Shown here piece after piece: positions 1 to 11,167 of a DNA stretch of 64,000 bases; the stretch's first letter is position 1; each line of letters opens with the position of its first letter. The notes under the pieces were generated by a model, which searched no databases, had not been told where the DNA came from, and worked only from the letters and a program-made list of their open reading frames with translations. Origin of the DNA: Thozetella sp. PMI_491 (lineage: Eukaryota > Ascomycota > Sordariomycetes > Chaetosphaeriales > Chaetosphaeriaceae). A program made the position numbers and the translations under genes. The stretch is from assembly GCA_021432635.1 (NCBI GenBank), contig MU270126.1, positions 1 to 64,000 of the forward strand. Direction: 5' to 3'.

Positions 1-67
1 CGTTGGTCCCCGGGTCCTCTTTGCACCATGGGGCGGCAGGACAGCGCCGCCGTTCCACACCCTTCCA

Positions 68-98
<31 letters not shown>

Positions 99-765
99 CC
101 CCTTTCACCCTTGACCCTGCTGCTTGGTACTGTTGCTGGTATTGATTGCCGCTGGGGAGGGAAGAGGGAGGAAGAAAAAAGTTTTGGCGTGTGTGTGGTG
201 TGTGCATTGATAGAAGTCCTCCCGAGTCCCAATATATTGAACCTGGCTCCCGTCACATCCCCCACAGTTTCCCAGTTTCCCGTGTTCATGCTGCCTCCTC
301 CCTCCCACACTCGCAGAGCCAGCCAGCCAGTCCGTCGACTTTTGCATTGCATTGTTTTGCAATCCCAGCCTGGCGACGCGTCCACGCTATTGCCCGCCCA
401 GGGAGCCAACTAATGAGGTGCGTCCGTTTCACTAAGACGGCACCCGCGCTCGGCCACGGTTCACGGGTATTCGCGTCTCCATCGGACAGCAGGCGACGAC
501 GGTCTGGACGAGTGCACCGGGCGTTTGGGGAGAAAAACTAGAAGGCAGCCTGCGACACCGGGAACAGCCTTGGTGACGGGCACCAACTTTGGCCGGCTCT
601 CGTTTAGCTGCCACGACTCAAGGAGGGAAGAACCCGGCAACGTTGAGGGTGGCTTAACCCAGAGGCTATAGCAACCTCTAGGCGCAACTAGCCCAACCCA
701 CCGGCCTGCCCATTCCGCGCCGCTCCTTTAATCATAATAATTCCCACCCAGCCGGTACCCCAGCC
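1..765. other. Upstream region of the CRIB-protein gene
   Basis: No gene is supported here. It holds a homopolymer of 28 C at 68-95, a GT-rich patch near 186-205 and pyrimidine-rich stretches typical of a fungal promoter and leader. Short open frames are present but have no recognisable content. It is probably the promoter and 5' UTR of the gene that starts at 766. Confidence 0.5.
68..95. repeat. Poly-C homopolymer tract
   Basis: An uninterrupted run of 28 cytosines is followed after one T by another short C run. The true length is uncertain because homopolymers are prone to sequencing error. Confidence 0.9.
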
Positions 766-3354
766 ATGTGGGCGGTTCCTTCATCATCCGTGCTGCCCGG
801 CGACCGCGGTGCAAGTCGCAAAGCAACAAAGAAGGCCAAAAAATCTCTGGATGCTCCCCCCGCTGTCCCGCCGAAGAACACTTCGCCACCACCCACGCTG
901 TACAGGAACGCCGCCGCCGCCGCTGGCCCGGCACCTCCTGAGGAAGTCCACGACATTGACGCCTTCCCTGACCTCCTCGGGCCGGCCGTCGAAGGTCCGC
1001 CTTCGCCTGAGAGCATCCGCGCCCTCAGCAAGCAGGTCAAGCGATCTTCGTACATCGACAAGCACCTGAGCCAGCACACGAGCTCCTCGGGGTCCTCGTC
1101 GCTGCGCTCGCTCGCCTCTGCTGATAGGCCCTCGTGGGAGCAAGCCCTCGACGGCTTCAGCCTGTCCCGGAAGTCATCTGGGCGGTCTACAAACAGCAGT
1201 ATGCCGCCGCGGGAGCGGCCCGAAAGCGTCCAGATCTTCGGGAAGACCATCTTCAACCGCCGGACCAAGATGCGACGAGACAGCTCCGCCCAGGGCGTCT
1301 CTCCCGGGCACTCACCCTATGGCGCCGAGTTCCAGAGCGACACCATGCTGCCGCCGACCCCAGGCTCGGCGCAGGATGCGCCTTCTCCGGGTTTGTTTAG
1401 CCGCAGGCGGACGCTGACTCGCGAGAACTCAAGCGACAGCGGCGCCTCCAAGAAGTTCCAGATCTCAGGGCCTTATAACTTTCAGCATGTAACACACACC
1501 CAGCGAGACCACCTGCCGAACCTGCAGCGCTCGAGCAGGATGGCATTGGCATCCGATTTCTCCAACTTGCGCGCATCGCAGATGCCCACGGCCGGCGCCC
1601 TGAAAGGTATTCGTGCCGAGGACCTGCACTTCGCAGACTTCTCCTCGGAAGCCCTCCCGATCCAGGAGGAAGAGGATGAGATGGCAGAAGAGGAGGAACA
1701 AGACACAGTGGACTACCATCTCCCGCAGCCGCCACTGCCATCCCCAGCGAAGAACCGTTCGCCTCCACGCCGGATGATCAAGCACACCCGATCCCAGGAG
1801 CAGTTGTACATGAAGATGTCGCCACCCCCACGACCGCCACGGTCCCCCATCGGCGCTTCATCGATGATGCCGAGCCCACCCATCCCCCCGCCGCGGCTCT
1901 CAAGCCGAGCATCCATTGCGTATGACGCTGAGGGCCAGCTCGTGCGGCCGCAAACGAGCGGCGGCTTCCGCCAGCCACAACCGCTGGCCATCGACAGAGA
2001 GCATCCCAGCCCGCCCTCGACGTCGTACGGCTTCCACGCGCCAGAAATTGATGCCGCGCCTGGCAACCGTCGCTTCTCGCGCATCATCAGCCCGCCAGAC
2101 GATGCTAACTGGCCTCTTCCTTGCCCCACAAGCTTCACGACACTCGAGCAGACGCTCGCCGAGGTGCCCGAGGAAGAGGAAAATACCATCCACGCGCGCC
2201 GTTCGAGGGCCAGCGTGGCCAGCAACTCATCGCTCCGAGGCAGCCAGTCGGTCCCAATGCTCCGGGCGCTCTCGCTCCGTCAAGAAACGGCGAATCGTCG
2301 CCGGTCGAGCGGCGCTTCCGAGACGCTCGGCAGCCTGTTCGCCGCGGGCCGCGCCCTCAAGGCTTCGCTTGAGCAGGGCGACGGGCCCGAGGACTTGCCG
2401 CGGGAGAGCTGGGAGGATGACATCGACTATTGCTATGATCATGCCGCCGAGGCTGACTGCGACTACGCCTGGGACCGCCCCTCATTGGACCTGGTCCGAG
2501 AGGATGAGAATGCAACGCCGATGTTCCGCATGCCGACCATCGAATCTTGCGAACCCTCCCCCGCCATGCTCACGCCCGGCCAGTTTGAGGTCCCGGCTCT
2601 CAGCCCCGCGAGCCAGGTATCGCTCGTCACCCCACACGAGGCCATCACACCGACCGCCGCAGCACTGCCGCGGGCGTCCAACTTCTCGATGCCGCGGCCC
2701 GATACCAGCCTCCTGCACATGCGGAAGGCTTCCACCGCTTCCAGCTTCAAGGAGTCGCACGGCTTCAACCTGTCGCCCACGCTCCTGATTCCTCGTGACT
2801 TTGAGGAGGCCATGCTCGCCGATGTGGCCGAGCACCACGACTTCGAGTTCCAGCCCTATGAGGAGCCCACGCTCAACATGGAGTCGTCGACGCTTCTCGT
2901 CCAGCCGCGCAGCAGCGCCTCGACGACCGCCAGCATCGATACCACTCACACCAACGGCTTCGAGCGGCACATTTCCACCACGTCGGCCTCGACCGACTTT
3001 ACCCGGCTGACCATGAGCACCAGCTCGCTTGACAGGGACAGCTACATGCTGATGCGGAGCGAGTCGATGGAGTCGCTACCCTCCCTCGAGCTGACGGATG
3101 CCGTCCAGCCGATGCCGACTCTCCCGGAGTCGGAAGAGGTCGGCGAGCTGCCCGCACTTCGCCGCCACTTCGCCACGTCGGGCAGCGACCCGAACTTGGT
3201 CGCCCTCGCCAAGGGTCCCTCCTCCCCCACTCGGACAAAGGATCCCATCCTGGCCAGGCGAGCGCGTGCCCGGACGACGAGCCTCAGCACGCCTCCACCT
3301 CCGGGGCAGTATTCGCTCTTCCCCGGCGTCCAGATGACCGGAACCCGAATCTAA
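766..3354 (+). CDS. Large Ser/Pro-rich protein with a CRIB-like GTPase-binding motif
   Basis: An intronless frame of 862 residues. Most of it is low-complexity Ser/Pro/Arg sequence, so it is likely disordered. Residues 233-245 read ISGPYNFQHVTHT, which fits the CRIB (Cdc42/Rac-interactive binding) pattern I-S-x-P-x(2-4)-F-x-H-x-x-H, although the usual final Gly is Thr. An acidic block lies at about 299-317, followed by proline-rich runs at about 322-365 (such as PPPRPPRSP) that could bind SH3 domains. Yeast Gic1/Gic2 and other polarity effectors combine a CRIB motif with disordered sequence, so a role as a Cdc42/Rac effector in polarised growth is my inference. I know no named orthologue. The ATG at 766 is the first in the long frame, and GC-rich third positions and length support real coding. 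Confidence 0.8.
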   Translation: MWAVPSSSVLPGDRGASRKATKKAKKSLDAPPAVPPKNTSPPPTLYRNAAAAAGPAPPEEVHDIDAFPDLLGPAVEGPPSPESIRALSKQVKRSSYIDKHLSQHTSSSGSSSLRSLASADRPSWEQALDGFSLSRKSSGRSTNSSMPPRERPESVQIFGKTIFNRRTKMRRDSSAQGVSPGHSPYGAEFQSDTMLPPTPGSAQDAPSPGLFSRRRTLTRENSSDSGASKKFQISGPYNFQHVTHTQRDHLPNLQRSSRMALASDFSNLRASQMPTAGALKGIRAEDLHFADFSSEALPIQEEEDEMAEEEEQDTVDYHLPQPPLPSPAKNRSPPRRMIKHTRSQEQLYMKMSPPPRPPRSPIGASSMMPSPPIPPPRLSSRASIAYDAEGQLVRPQTSGGFRQPQPLAIDREHPSPPSTSYGFHAPEIDAAPGNRRFSRIISPPDDANWPLPCPTSFTTLEQTLAEVPEEEENTIHARRSRASVASNSSLRGSQSVPMLRALSLRQETANRRRSSGASETLGSLFAAGRALKASLEQGDGPEDLPRESWEDDIDYCYDHAAEADCDYAWDRPSLDLVREDENATPMFRMPTIESCEPSPAMLTPGQFEVPALSPASQVSLVTPHEAITPTAAALPRASNFSMPRPDTSLLHMRKASTASSFKESHGFNLSPTLLIPRDFEEAMLADVAEHHDFEFQPYEEPTLNMESSTLLVQPRSSASTTASIDTTHTNGFERHISTTSASTDFTRLTMSTSSLDRDSYMLMRSESMESLPSLELTDAVQPMPTLPESEEVGELPALRRHFATSGSDPNLVALAKGPSSPTRTKDPILARRARARTTSLSTPPPPGQYSLFPGVQMTGTRI

Positions 3355-6300
3355 ACCGGATACATTCACTCACTAGTCACTCCCACCTTTTCTCCTTGGT
3401 GCGCACATCCTGGGACATGGTATCTGTCCGTCGTATTTATCGTCGGGCGTTTTGTCTTGTCCATCGAGCATTGCAGCGTATCTGGATCGCGTGCACTTAA
3501 TCAGCATATAGAACTGGAAGACTCGGAGCGCCATCGCAGGCGCGCCGCGCACAAGGCCCTAGCTATGGCCAGCCCTCGTCGCAATCCCGAACTTCCGCAG
3601 TCTGCTCAAGACTGCTGCCTCTCTTTACCAAACAAACAAACAACCAACCAACAACCATCATTTGATTATTCCCTTTTCTTTGCGTTTGACTCTCCGGTGG
3701 CTAAACGGACAGGCAACTGGGAGGGGAAACAAACAAAAGTTTCCGGAGGGGAAGGAAAGGGTCACTTGACGCGGGAAATCAAAAGTGAATGAGGCGCGAC
3801 GAACGGACATATATTATTTTTCTCCATTTCACTGCTTGTCCCGCTTTGCTGTTTGACGGGCCTATACAAGGGAGCGTGTATAGATTTGTCTCGCTTGTAC
3901 ACAGCCTGTTTGAGACAACTGAGCGGGGACTGTACTCTTACCTGTGTGTAGCACGACATGGAGCCGTGTGCCGGCGACTGTTTCCTCAAGTTGGAGCGGG
4001 CTGGGGCGGGGCGGGGACGAGGTGGCTACACGAAGAACGATGAGAGACGAGAATGAGAGGCTGTCGGAAGCCGGGTGGAAACATCCAGCAGCAAGCAGCA
4101 GCAGCAGTAGCAAAGAAGAGCTGCCTGCCTTCAGACCAGACGAGGCTTGAGCAGAACTTGCACAGCCATTCCTGGATAATTGAAGCGATTTGAACATTTT
4201 TGGCCGTCCCGGTGCCTCCCGTGTGCAAATGTACGAGCTGGCGTTTGTGCTAGAGCTCAAGTTGAAGTTGGGACGTGACGTCAAGCAGGTGTCGTCCGTT
4301 TTAGATGAGGCTGAAATCTGCCAACTTTCGCGGCCGCCTTTGCAGCCCGGGCTAACTTGTTTGAGGTGGTGGCCTCCCACTTGGCCACACGACCGCCAAC
4401 CACGCGGCCGGGAGCGGTCGAGGCTCCGCGTCTAGACAACCTATGAGGCTCGCGAGAGAGGGGAAGTGGCGAGCTTTGTTCCCACGTTTGGGCTAGAGCG
4501 AGCCGCATGCGGCTGCAACTCCGTGAGCCCGTCCCATGTGCATTGTCCGGGAGGTCCGGGAGGAGCGGGAACGCAAGCAGATGGCTGCAGGACGGGGTGG
4601 GCGGTTCATGCCTCTTATCTGGCCGCTTTTCATCGTAGAAAAAAAAAAGAGTTGAGCCGTGGATCAGCTGTCGCTCTGCCCTCCCGTCTGCCTAGTGGCA
4701 CGAGATATGTTCCCTCGAGCTGCTCATCAGAACGGCGCGCGATGCTGTTGAGGGGACCATGCTGCAGCCAACTTGTGATGGGCTGTGACGACGGAGCAAT
4801 CAAGTCAAAGCAGGTCCCCTGCGAGACCTCATATCAAAGCAATCAGAACGTGTCAAGAATCGTAAACCAGGAGTTGGGCTGTTATCGAGGAAAGGTGTTG
4901 ATGCCTGGCCGCATTGACCGTGGCTGCTGCACCGCTACCGTCGCCTTCGTGCGACACAGGCGGCCCGGAGGTAGCATCGCAGACGCCATCGTAGTCCGTC
5001 CATGTTTCTTTCCATCAGCCCGCATAGCTCTTCCTGTCTCCTCCGCCCGGCACCAGGGTACGAATTAGCACGCCTATCTTGCTGCACTCTGTATCCCTCC
5101 TGGACCAGCACCTATCTCGTTCTCCTCCACAGTCAACAGTCATTGCTTATACCGTCGGACAATGAGGACAACACTACCACAACAACCCCGAAACCAAGGG
5201 CATGGTTTTTCCGATAGTCTCTTCAAAGGCATGCCCAACTACCGCTTCATCAACCGCGCTGAGGGAAGCCAGGGAGAGCGACTTCGTACGCTCATATGGT
5301 CTGAAACTCGGGATTTCCAAGAATCGTACAGGCTTCTGCATGATACTAGATTCGCTGCTCGAGAAGGCGGGCCTGGAGCTAGCTTGGACTTCAGTTTAAG
5401 AAGTTGTGGAGCGGTGAGCTTGGGGCGAAAGGGATAGGTAGTGACTTGAGGTCTATACTTGGCAAGTACGAGACAGGGGGCGAGGTATTTCTCTGATCAA
5501 AGGAAGTATATTCTTCTACAAAAAGCACCATGCTTTCTATCAAGGCGGCCTGTGTCTTTGCCGCACTGGCAGCCTCGAGCCGGTTCCTGGGCCGAGGGTT
5601 GGGGAAGCTACCCACTCGGGGGATCAAAGAGTAACTCCAGAAAACAAGTCATGAAGTAAGAGGGGGCTGAAGTATGGATGACTTTCATCTAACCATGTGC
5701 CTCTAGAGCTGGCCTACATGCTGTCGCTAAGAATTCTCCATGTGAGTGCCATGCGGTGGGGCTGTAACCAGGATGCCGGAATAGGGGTTGGTAAACAACC
5801 CGGCGGGTTGGTGCGACAGCAACCAAAATCCTCTCCCGCTACACCGTTTAACAGCGAGTACTACAAGCCTGAAAGCCTTGGTACCCGAAAATAGGTTTGA
5901 TATAACTGATTTGACAATTCATGCCCTGGGGTCACTCCACGTCTTGACTGTGCCTTTGGTGCCTCAATGGGGGCAGTACAGGGGAGGGTGCCGTAGTGGC
6001 GAAGGGTGAGTCACGGAATGCCTCTAGTCAACCTGCCACCACCCCAACAGCCTTCTTCCGGGATTCTGCCTCGCCGATTTGCAACAAACCAAACCTGAAG
6101 CCGCTCGAGAAACAGAAATTTACCACCGCTCGAAAATGTGCCATGATGCACAGACCATCGAGGCCCCTATTATATATATTCGCCTCGCCTTGCCTCCATC
6201 CCTTCTCCTTTTTTTTTTCCTTTTCTCCTTAGCTCTCTTTGCCAAATGGCTTAGATCAAGTGTAGTATCTGTTCTTATCATGCTTAACCGCTGATACAGG

Positions 6301-7068
6301 CTCATAGAGCCTCTTCGCTTTAAGCCCAATTTTTCACATCGTGAGGGCGGTCCGCGCTTGCGTTGGGCTGTCCTCAGCATGTCCCTGGTCTTACACTACC
6401 TCTAGGCGACGTGCAAATGCTGTTTTCATCATATACCATGCCTTGCGTATGGATGCGAGGAAGACTGCGATGCTTGGGATGATAAAAGGATGGTCAATAT
6501 GGAGGAGTAGGCCCCGAGGCACCGCATTCGTCGCTCGCTGTTGTGGTGTGCAGAACGTGCTGAGAGACTCGAGGGTCAGGCGGGCCATGCCGTATCTCGG
6601 CTTTCTCAAGACCTTTTTGCTCGTTATTGCCTTTCCCACAAGATCGCACACCTGACCAAGGGTCAGCAACGAAGTCGCAACTTTTCATCAGTCCAAGTTT
6701 GGCTTGTAGATTATGGGTCACCAGACGACCCAGGCCCCTCTAGCGGCTCGGCCTATATAGCAACGACCAAATTCCACGCTGGCTTTAAGCCACAAACAAA
6801 CCTATGCATGCATGCGATGCCTCCAGACAGGCAATGCTGCGATCAAGCGCTGCAACAAGTAGCAGCGATTCCAATACCAACCCGCCACCAAAACGCCATG
6901 CCTCGCTCAAAGCAGACGAGACTTCGTCGACGAGCCCCGGCTTAAAGGCAATCATCCGCTACGCCCTACGCCCTCAGATACCACCACCCGCCACGCTGCC
7001 CAGAAAGCTTAACCCAACCGCCGCCCTAGAATACAGAGAGTTTGTTGCAAGTGAAGGAGAGGTCGAGA
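3355..7068. other. Gene-poor intergenic region
   Basis: About 3.7 kb with only short, overlapping open frames on both strands and no recognisable protein. The first few hundred bases are presumably the 3' UTR of the CRIB-protein gene. A T-rich tract lies near 6209-6230 and a few AT-rich patches occur near 6170. I see no tRNA, repeat family or transposon remnant that I can support. Confidence 0.5.
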
Positions 7069-7674
7069 TTATACAGCGAAACCGCCGCCCCAGTTGCCCC
7101 GTATCCGCCTTGCGAGCTGGATGTCCTTCTGCATGATGGTGACGCGCTTGGCGTGGATGGCACAGAGGTTTGTGTCCTCAAAGAGATGGACGAGGAAGGC
7201 CTCGGCAGCTTCTTGCAGCGCCAGGATTGCTTGTGATTGCCACCGCATCTCCTCATCTTGGGGGCGCATGGTCATGGCGATTTCGCGGACCTAATCGCAG
7301 CTGGTCAGTCGGAGTGGTCTTGAGAGAGCTTCTCGTGCTCCATGGGAACGACGCACCACTCGCGCGAAAGGCAGCTTGCGCATTAATAGGTCGGTGTTGG
7401 CCTGGTACCGCCGGATCTCCTTGAGCGCGAGCGTACCTGGCCTGTAGCGCCGCTTGCGCCCAGCGGGTATCGGATCGCCAGCTGCAGACACTGGTCAGTC
7501 GAATTTGCTCTACACCATGAACGCGACTGCGGCGCGCGACTCACGCTGGACTCCACTCTTCCTCTTTCCTACGGCCGGCACCTTGGCTCCCGAGCTTCTT
7601 CTGCCTTTGGCGGGGACTGTCTTTCCTTTGCCAGCCTTCTTCGCCGCAACAGCCTTTGCTGCCTTCGGTGGCAT
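7069..7674 (-). CDS. Centromeric histone H3 variant (CenH3 / CENP-A)
   Basis: Three exons on the minus strand (7674-7545, 7481-7357, 7290-7069) with introns of 63 and 66 bp give 158 residues. The C-terminal half is a histone fold with H3 hallmarks: an alphaN-like [20 protein letters not shown], then [20 protein letters not shown] and [11 protein letters not shown]. Three features mark CenH3 rather than canonical H3. Loop 1 between REIA and the alpha2 helix (MTMRPQDEE) is three residues longer than in H3. The following residue is Trp (MRWQS) instead of Phe. The N-terminal tail ([19 protein letters not shown]...) lacks the ARTKQTARKS sequence of H3. The protein should replace H3 in centromeric nucleosomes and nucleate the kinetochore. 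The first intron has two in-frame acceptors 9 bp apart; I chose the inner one, which gives VQPGDPIPAG. Confidence 0.93.
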
Positions 7675-8948
7675 GGTAGATTTTTGGGTAATATAAAACT
7701 GCTGTGTAGTGTGTGGTAGGGCGAGCGAATCGGGAGGGCCAAGCGTCTCGTGGTGGATGGCGGGGAGCTCGCAGCACTTGGGGGGGGGTTACGATGCGCC
7801 GAAAGAAACGAGGGCGTTGGTCCTTTGTTCAATTGCGCGCGACAACAATGCGACGAGAAACGCGCGCGGTTCAGAGAAGGTCAAGCAGGCAAGCAAGCAG
7901 CTGGGTATCGACGGAGCCAAGTGGCGGATGGTGTTTTGCGTCGAAGAGAGACCGTCGAGTTTCGCAAATTGTTCTGGAAATTCAAAAGGGGGGGCTGGGG
8001 AGCTCTTCCTGGCGGGCGGGACGAAAAAAGGGACCAGGAGTCGCGACCACACGCGCATTTTGGACGCGTGCCCACTACGCTGCTTGCTTGCGACCGGGGT
8101 TCTAATTGGAATATCCGGCGGGGCCACCTCTACCAGCCACCCAGTATTTAAATATTAAACTGCCCTTATGTAGAAGCGCACCCCCTAGAAGAGCACCTGA
8201 GGCCCAGTAGGGGGGAAATAGTGCAGGGCTGGGCACCTCTTCTGGCTTCATCTAGTCTAGGACGAAGAGGATGCTTCCGGAACGGTGCATTCAAGCAGGC
8301 TCACTGCCTTGCTGGATGTTGAGGGTTTCTTTGTAGTCGGTTTGGTGCTAAATCTACCTAATTATCTTACGGATGTACCGGCCCTCTGCTCGTCATACGC
8401 GCAAGACATTGGCCTGGGGGGAAGGGGAGAGGGGGGGGCGTTGGCACCGCACATCTCCCCAAAGCGGGCGGCAACGCCCCACTTAGCAGCACTGTGCTAC
8501 CGATCCTCGTGGCTTAAGCCGGAAGGGGGAGAGGGGACAAAAGAGACGCTTTCCGGATTACTTACCACCACTAACCGATGCCGCCGCATCATTACCGATT
8601 GATAATACAGCAACCTCAGCCCACCTCCAAAAGAGGCCACCTCAACATCATCCTGACATCGCCGTTCCTTCCGTGTCCTTCCAGCCCCTCGCATCTCGCA
8701 AATTCTGGGTTCCCTTGGCTGAGAATTCAATGCTGCCCGACGAGTAGCCCGGTTTGCTTTTGTCTCCTGTCCTCTCGCAATTGTACGGCTCGCCAAGTGT
8801 CCTTTTGGTTGCCACACGACACCTTTCGAACCCGGCCCGCCCACAACCCAGCAACCCCTCCGGGACCGCCCTCCCTGCCTTCCCTTGCCCTCGGCGTCCG
8901 ATACACACGCGCTATCCCTCCCCTCCCCCCTCCCCTTCGTCTACAGCC
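7675..8948. promoter_or_regulatory. Divergent intergenic region between CenH3 and Derlin
   Basis: The two genes are transcribed away from each other across 1.27 kb, so this holds both promoters and leaders. The part next to the Derlin start (8590-8948) is CT-rich, as is common in fungal 5' UTRs. Open frames inside it overlap in several phases and show no protein family. Confidence 0.5.
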
Positions 8949-9755
8949 ATGGATCAGATGATGGGCGATGGCGGTCGCTTCCCGCTCGAGACGTGGTTCT
9001 GGGAAATGCCCATCTGCACGCGGTGGTGGACAACGGCGACAGTGCTCACCAGCGGTCTGGTCCAGTGCCAATTGGTGACACCATTTCAGCTGTTCTACAG
9101 CTACCGTGCAGTCTTCCAGAAATCCCAGGTACCCATCTTGACCTCAGTGCTTCTTTTGCCGCGCGGCCTCTTGAGCTCGGTAGCTAACCACGTCCCGCAG
9201 TATTGGCGCCTCTTGACGACGTTCCTCTACTTCGGTCCCTTCTCCCTCGACCTCCTCTTCCACGTATACTTCCTGCAGCGGTACTCGCGGCTGCTGGAGG
9301 AATCTGCCGGGCGCTCACCCGCGCATTTCTCGTGGCTCCTCCTCTATGCGACGGCAAGCCTGATCCTTTTGAGCCCGCTGGTGTCGATGCCCTTCCTCGG
9401 CCACCCGCTGTCCTCGACGCTCGTCTACATCTGGTCGCGCCGCAACCCGGACACGCGGCTCAGCTTCCTAGGCTTGCTCGTATTCAATGCACCCTACCTG
9501 CCGTGGGTGCTGATGGGCTTCAGCCTAATCCTGCACGGGACCGTGCCCAAGGATGAGATCATGGGTGTGGTCATCGGCCACATCTGGTACTTCTTCACCG
9601 ATGTGTACCCGCCCCTGCACAACGGATCTCGCCCCCTCGACCCACCCATGTGGTGGCGCCGCCTGTTTGAGGGGCGTCCCAGGGACGAGAGCGCCGATGG
9701 CATCAACAACGACCTCGCCGTCGCCGGCGCCGAGGTGGCCCCCGAGGTTCGGTAG
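8949..9755 (+). CDS. Derlin (Der1-like ERAD membrane protein)
   Basis: Two exons (8949-9128 and 9201-9755) give 244 residues. The start is set by MDQMMGDGGRFPLETWF, after which MPICTRWWTTATVL corresponds to the conserved derlin N-terminus (PPVTRxxT). The joined frame reads RAVFQKSQ-YWRLLTTFLYFG as in derlins. The C-terminal membrane region GHIWYFFTDVYP matches the derlin GHxYYFLEDVYP signature. Hydrophobic segments are distributed as in rhomboid-fold pseudoproteases. Derlins sit in the ER membrane and help retrotranslocate misfolded proteins to Cdc48 and the proteasome. The 72-bp intron is a multiple of three without a stop, so an unspliced transcript would stay open. Whether this is the Der1 or Dfm1 type cannot be decided; no obvious SHP box is seen in the short tail. 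Confidence 0.92.
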   Translation: MDQMMGDGGRFPLETWFWEMPICTRWWTTATVLTSGLVQCQLVTPFQLFYSYRAVFQKSQVPILTSVLLLPRGLLSSVANHVPQYWRLLTTFLYFGPFSLDLLFHVYFLQRYSRLLEESAGRSPAHFSWLLLYATASLILLSPLVSMPFLGHPLSSTLVYIWSRRNPDTRLSFLGLLVFNAPYLPWVLMGFSLILHGTVPKDEIMGVVIGHIWYFFTDVYPPLHNGSRPLDPPMWWRRLFEGRPRDESADGINNDLAVAGAEVAPEVR

Positions 9756-10436
9756 AGGAGCTCACCCACTGCCTCACCGCCATAGACAGGATAAGGCGGG
9801 GCGGGGCGCACACAGATCTTCATGCTCTGGGCGGGGTTGTCGAGCTTTACTTTTCGTTTCGCTTGGGGGGTAGGTGGAGGGCGGTACACGGCGTTACGAA
9901 AGGACAAAATACCAATGAAGCACAATGTGCATGCACTTCCGGCGTTGAATCGGGCATGGAAAAGGTTTACTAAACAAGTCAGGTTTATGACCTGCGACGA
10001 TCTTCGTAATCAAGGAACTACGAGCTCTAGACTTCGGCCGTGCAGATGGTTTCCAACCTGCGCATGGTAAGACAAATGATACGACTCTCATCCACTGCTT
10101 CACCGCCTCTACGTATTCGAGAACTATTCAACATCCACCGTTTTATGTTGAATTATTTGTCTTTTTTTGGGGTTCCTTGCGGAGCCTCGACGCGGTTTTT
10201 GAGGCAGTCCTCTCCTCAGCCACGGATAGATTGAGCTCAGCAGCTAGCTGGTGAATGTGTGTGGTATGAACCTGCCGCTACAGACATTGACTTGGGACTG
10301 CCTATGTTTGCAACTTTACATACAAATTTGCTGTGTAGCGGGCGTATTACTCCCTCAGTTGGATATGTTGAATTCTCGGGTCGTGGGCACCTGTCCGACG
10401 GTGTAATGCTCTCCTTTTGCGGCCCCGTCCTCGTGC
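9756..10436. other. Convergent 3' region between Derlin and acireductone dioxygenase
   Basis: About 680 bp separate the ends of two convergent genes. It presumably contains both 3' UTRs and terminators. I see no gene, RNA or repeat. Confidence 0.5.
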
Positions 10437-11167
10437 TTAGCTCAGGTACTCATCAACGTATGTCTTGCGGTAGCTGTTGGCACTGAGATCATCGGACCGG
10501 TTCAAGGGAGTCCACTTGGGCTCCTCCTTGAAGAGGCGCATGGCCTGGATGTACTGAGCAGAAAGAAAGTCAGCGCGGTGCCCATGGCCTACGGGGGAAT
10601 CCATGGCGCGGGAACATACGTTGGTCTCGTCGGTGGTGAAGCGGTGGTAGATGCCGGCGGGCAGGATGAGGAGGTCGTCCTGGTCACGTCAGTCCCCCGG
10701 GCTTGGGCATTGTCGCCTGGGCGCATCTCGGCGCCGAGGAGTCGCATACCTTCTCGAGCTGGATGCGCACCCACTGGTCGCCCTTGTTGCGCACGTCAAA
10801 GTAGCCGAAGCCGTCGCGGATGTATCGAATCTCCTCGTCCTCGTGGAGGTGCTCGTCGAAGAAAGACTTGACCTTGGCCTCGTAGATGTCCCCCATCTTC
10901 TCGGGCGACACGGTGATCTCGTCGCGGTTCTTGTAGCCGCGCTCGCTCGCCAGCTTGTTGACGCCCTCGACGTCGCCGATGCGGTAGTAGAGGACGCCCA
11001 GGGTCTTGAGGTCGTCCTCGCCGACGGTCTTGCCCGAGTCGTGGGGCAGGCGCTGGTCGCCCTGTGTGCGCGGCGGCCGCGCGTGGTTAGCATGCTCGCT
11101 CTCTGCTGCTGCCGTTGCGGAATAGGTAGGGGCGCACCGGCAGGTTGTCGTAAAGGTAGGCCTTCAT
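10437..11167 (-). CDS. ADI1: Acireductone dioxygenase (methionine salvage)
   Basis: Four exons on the minus strand (11167-11138, 11061-10750, 10679-10620, 10553-10437) give 172 residues. The 10-residue first exon [10 protein letters not shown] joins [10 protein letters not shown], the classic ARD N-terminus. The cupin metal ligands are visible: H81 and H83 in HLHEDEE, E87, and H126 in LPAGIYHRF. The protein ends with the usual [20 protein letters not shown]-type tail. The enzyme oxidises acireductone to formate and the 2-oxo acid precursor of methionine with Fe(II), or to CO with Ni(II); it is cytosolic and belongs to the methylthioadenosine recycling pathway. Length matches the family (about 175-185). 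All introns have good GT/AG ends and phase continuity. Confidence 0.96.

Noticed and set aside
3355-7068. Possible decayed transposon in the gene-poor stretch
   Set aside because: No terminal repeats, transposase or reverse-transcriptase fragments, and no clear C-to-T mutational bias could be seen by eye.
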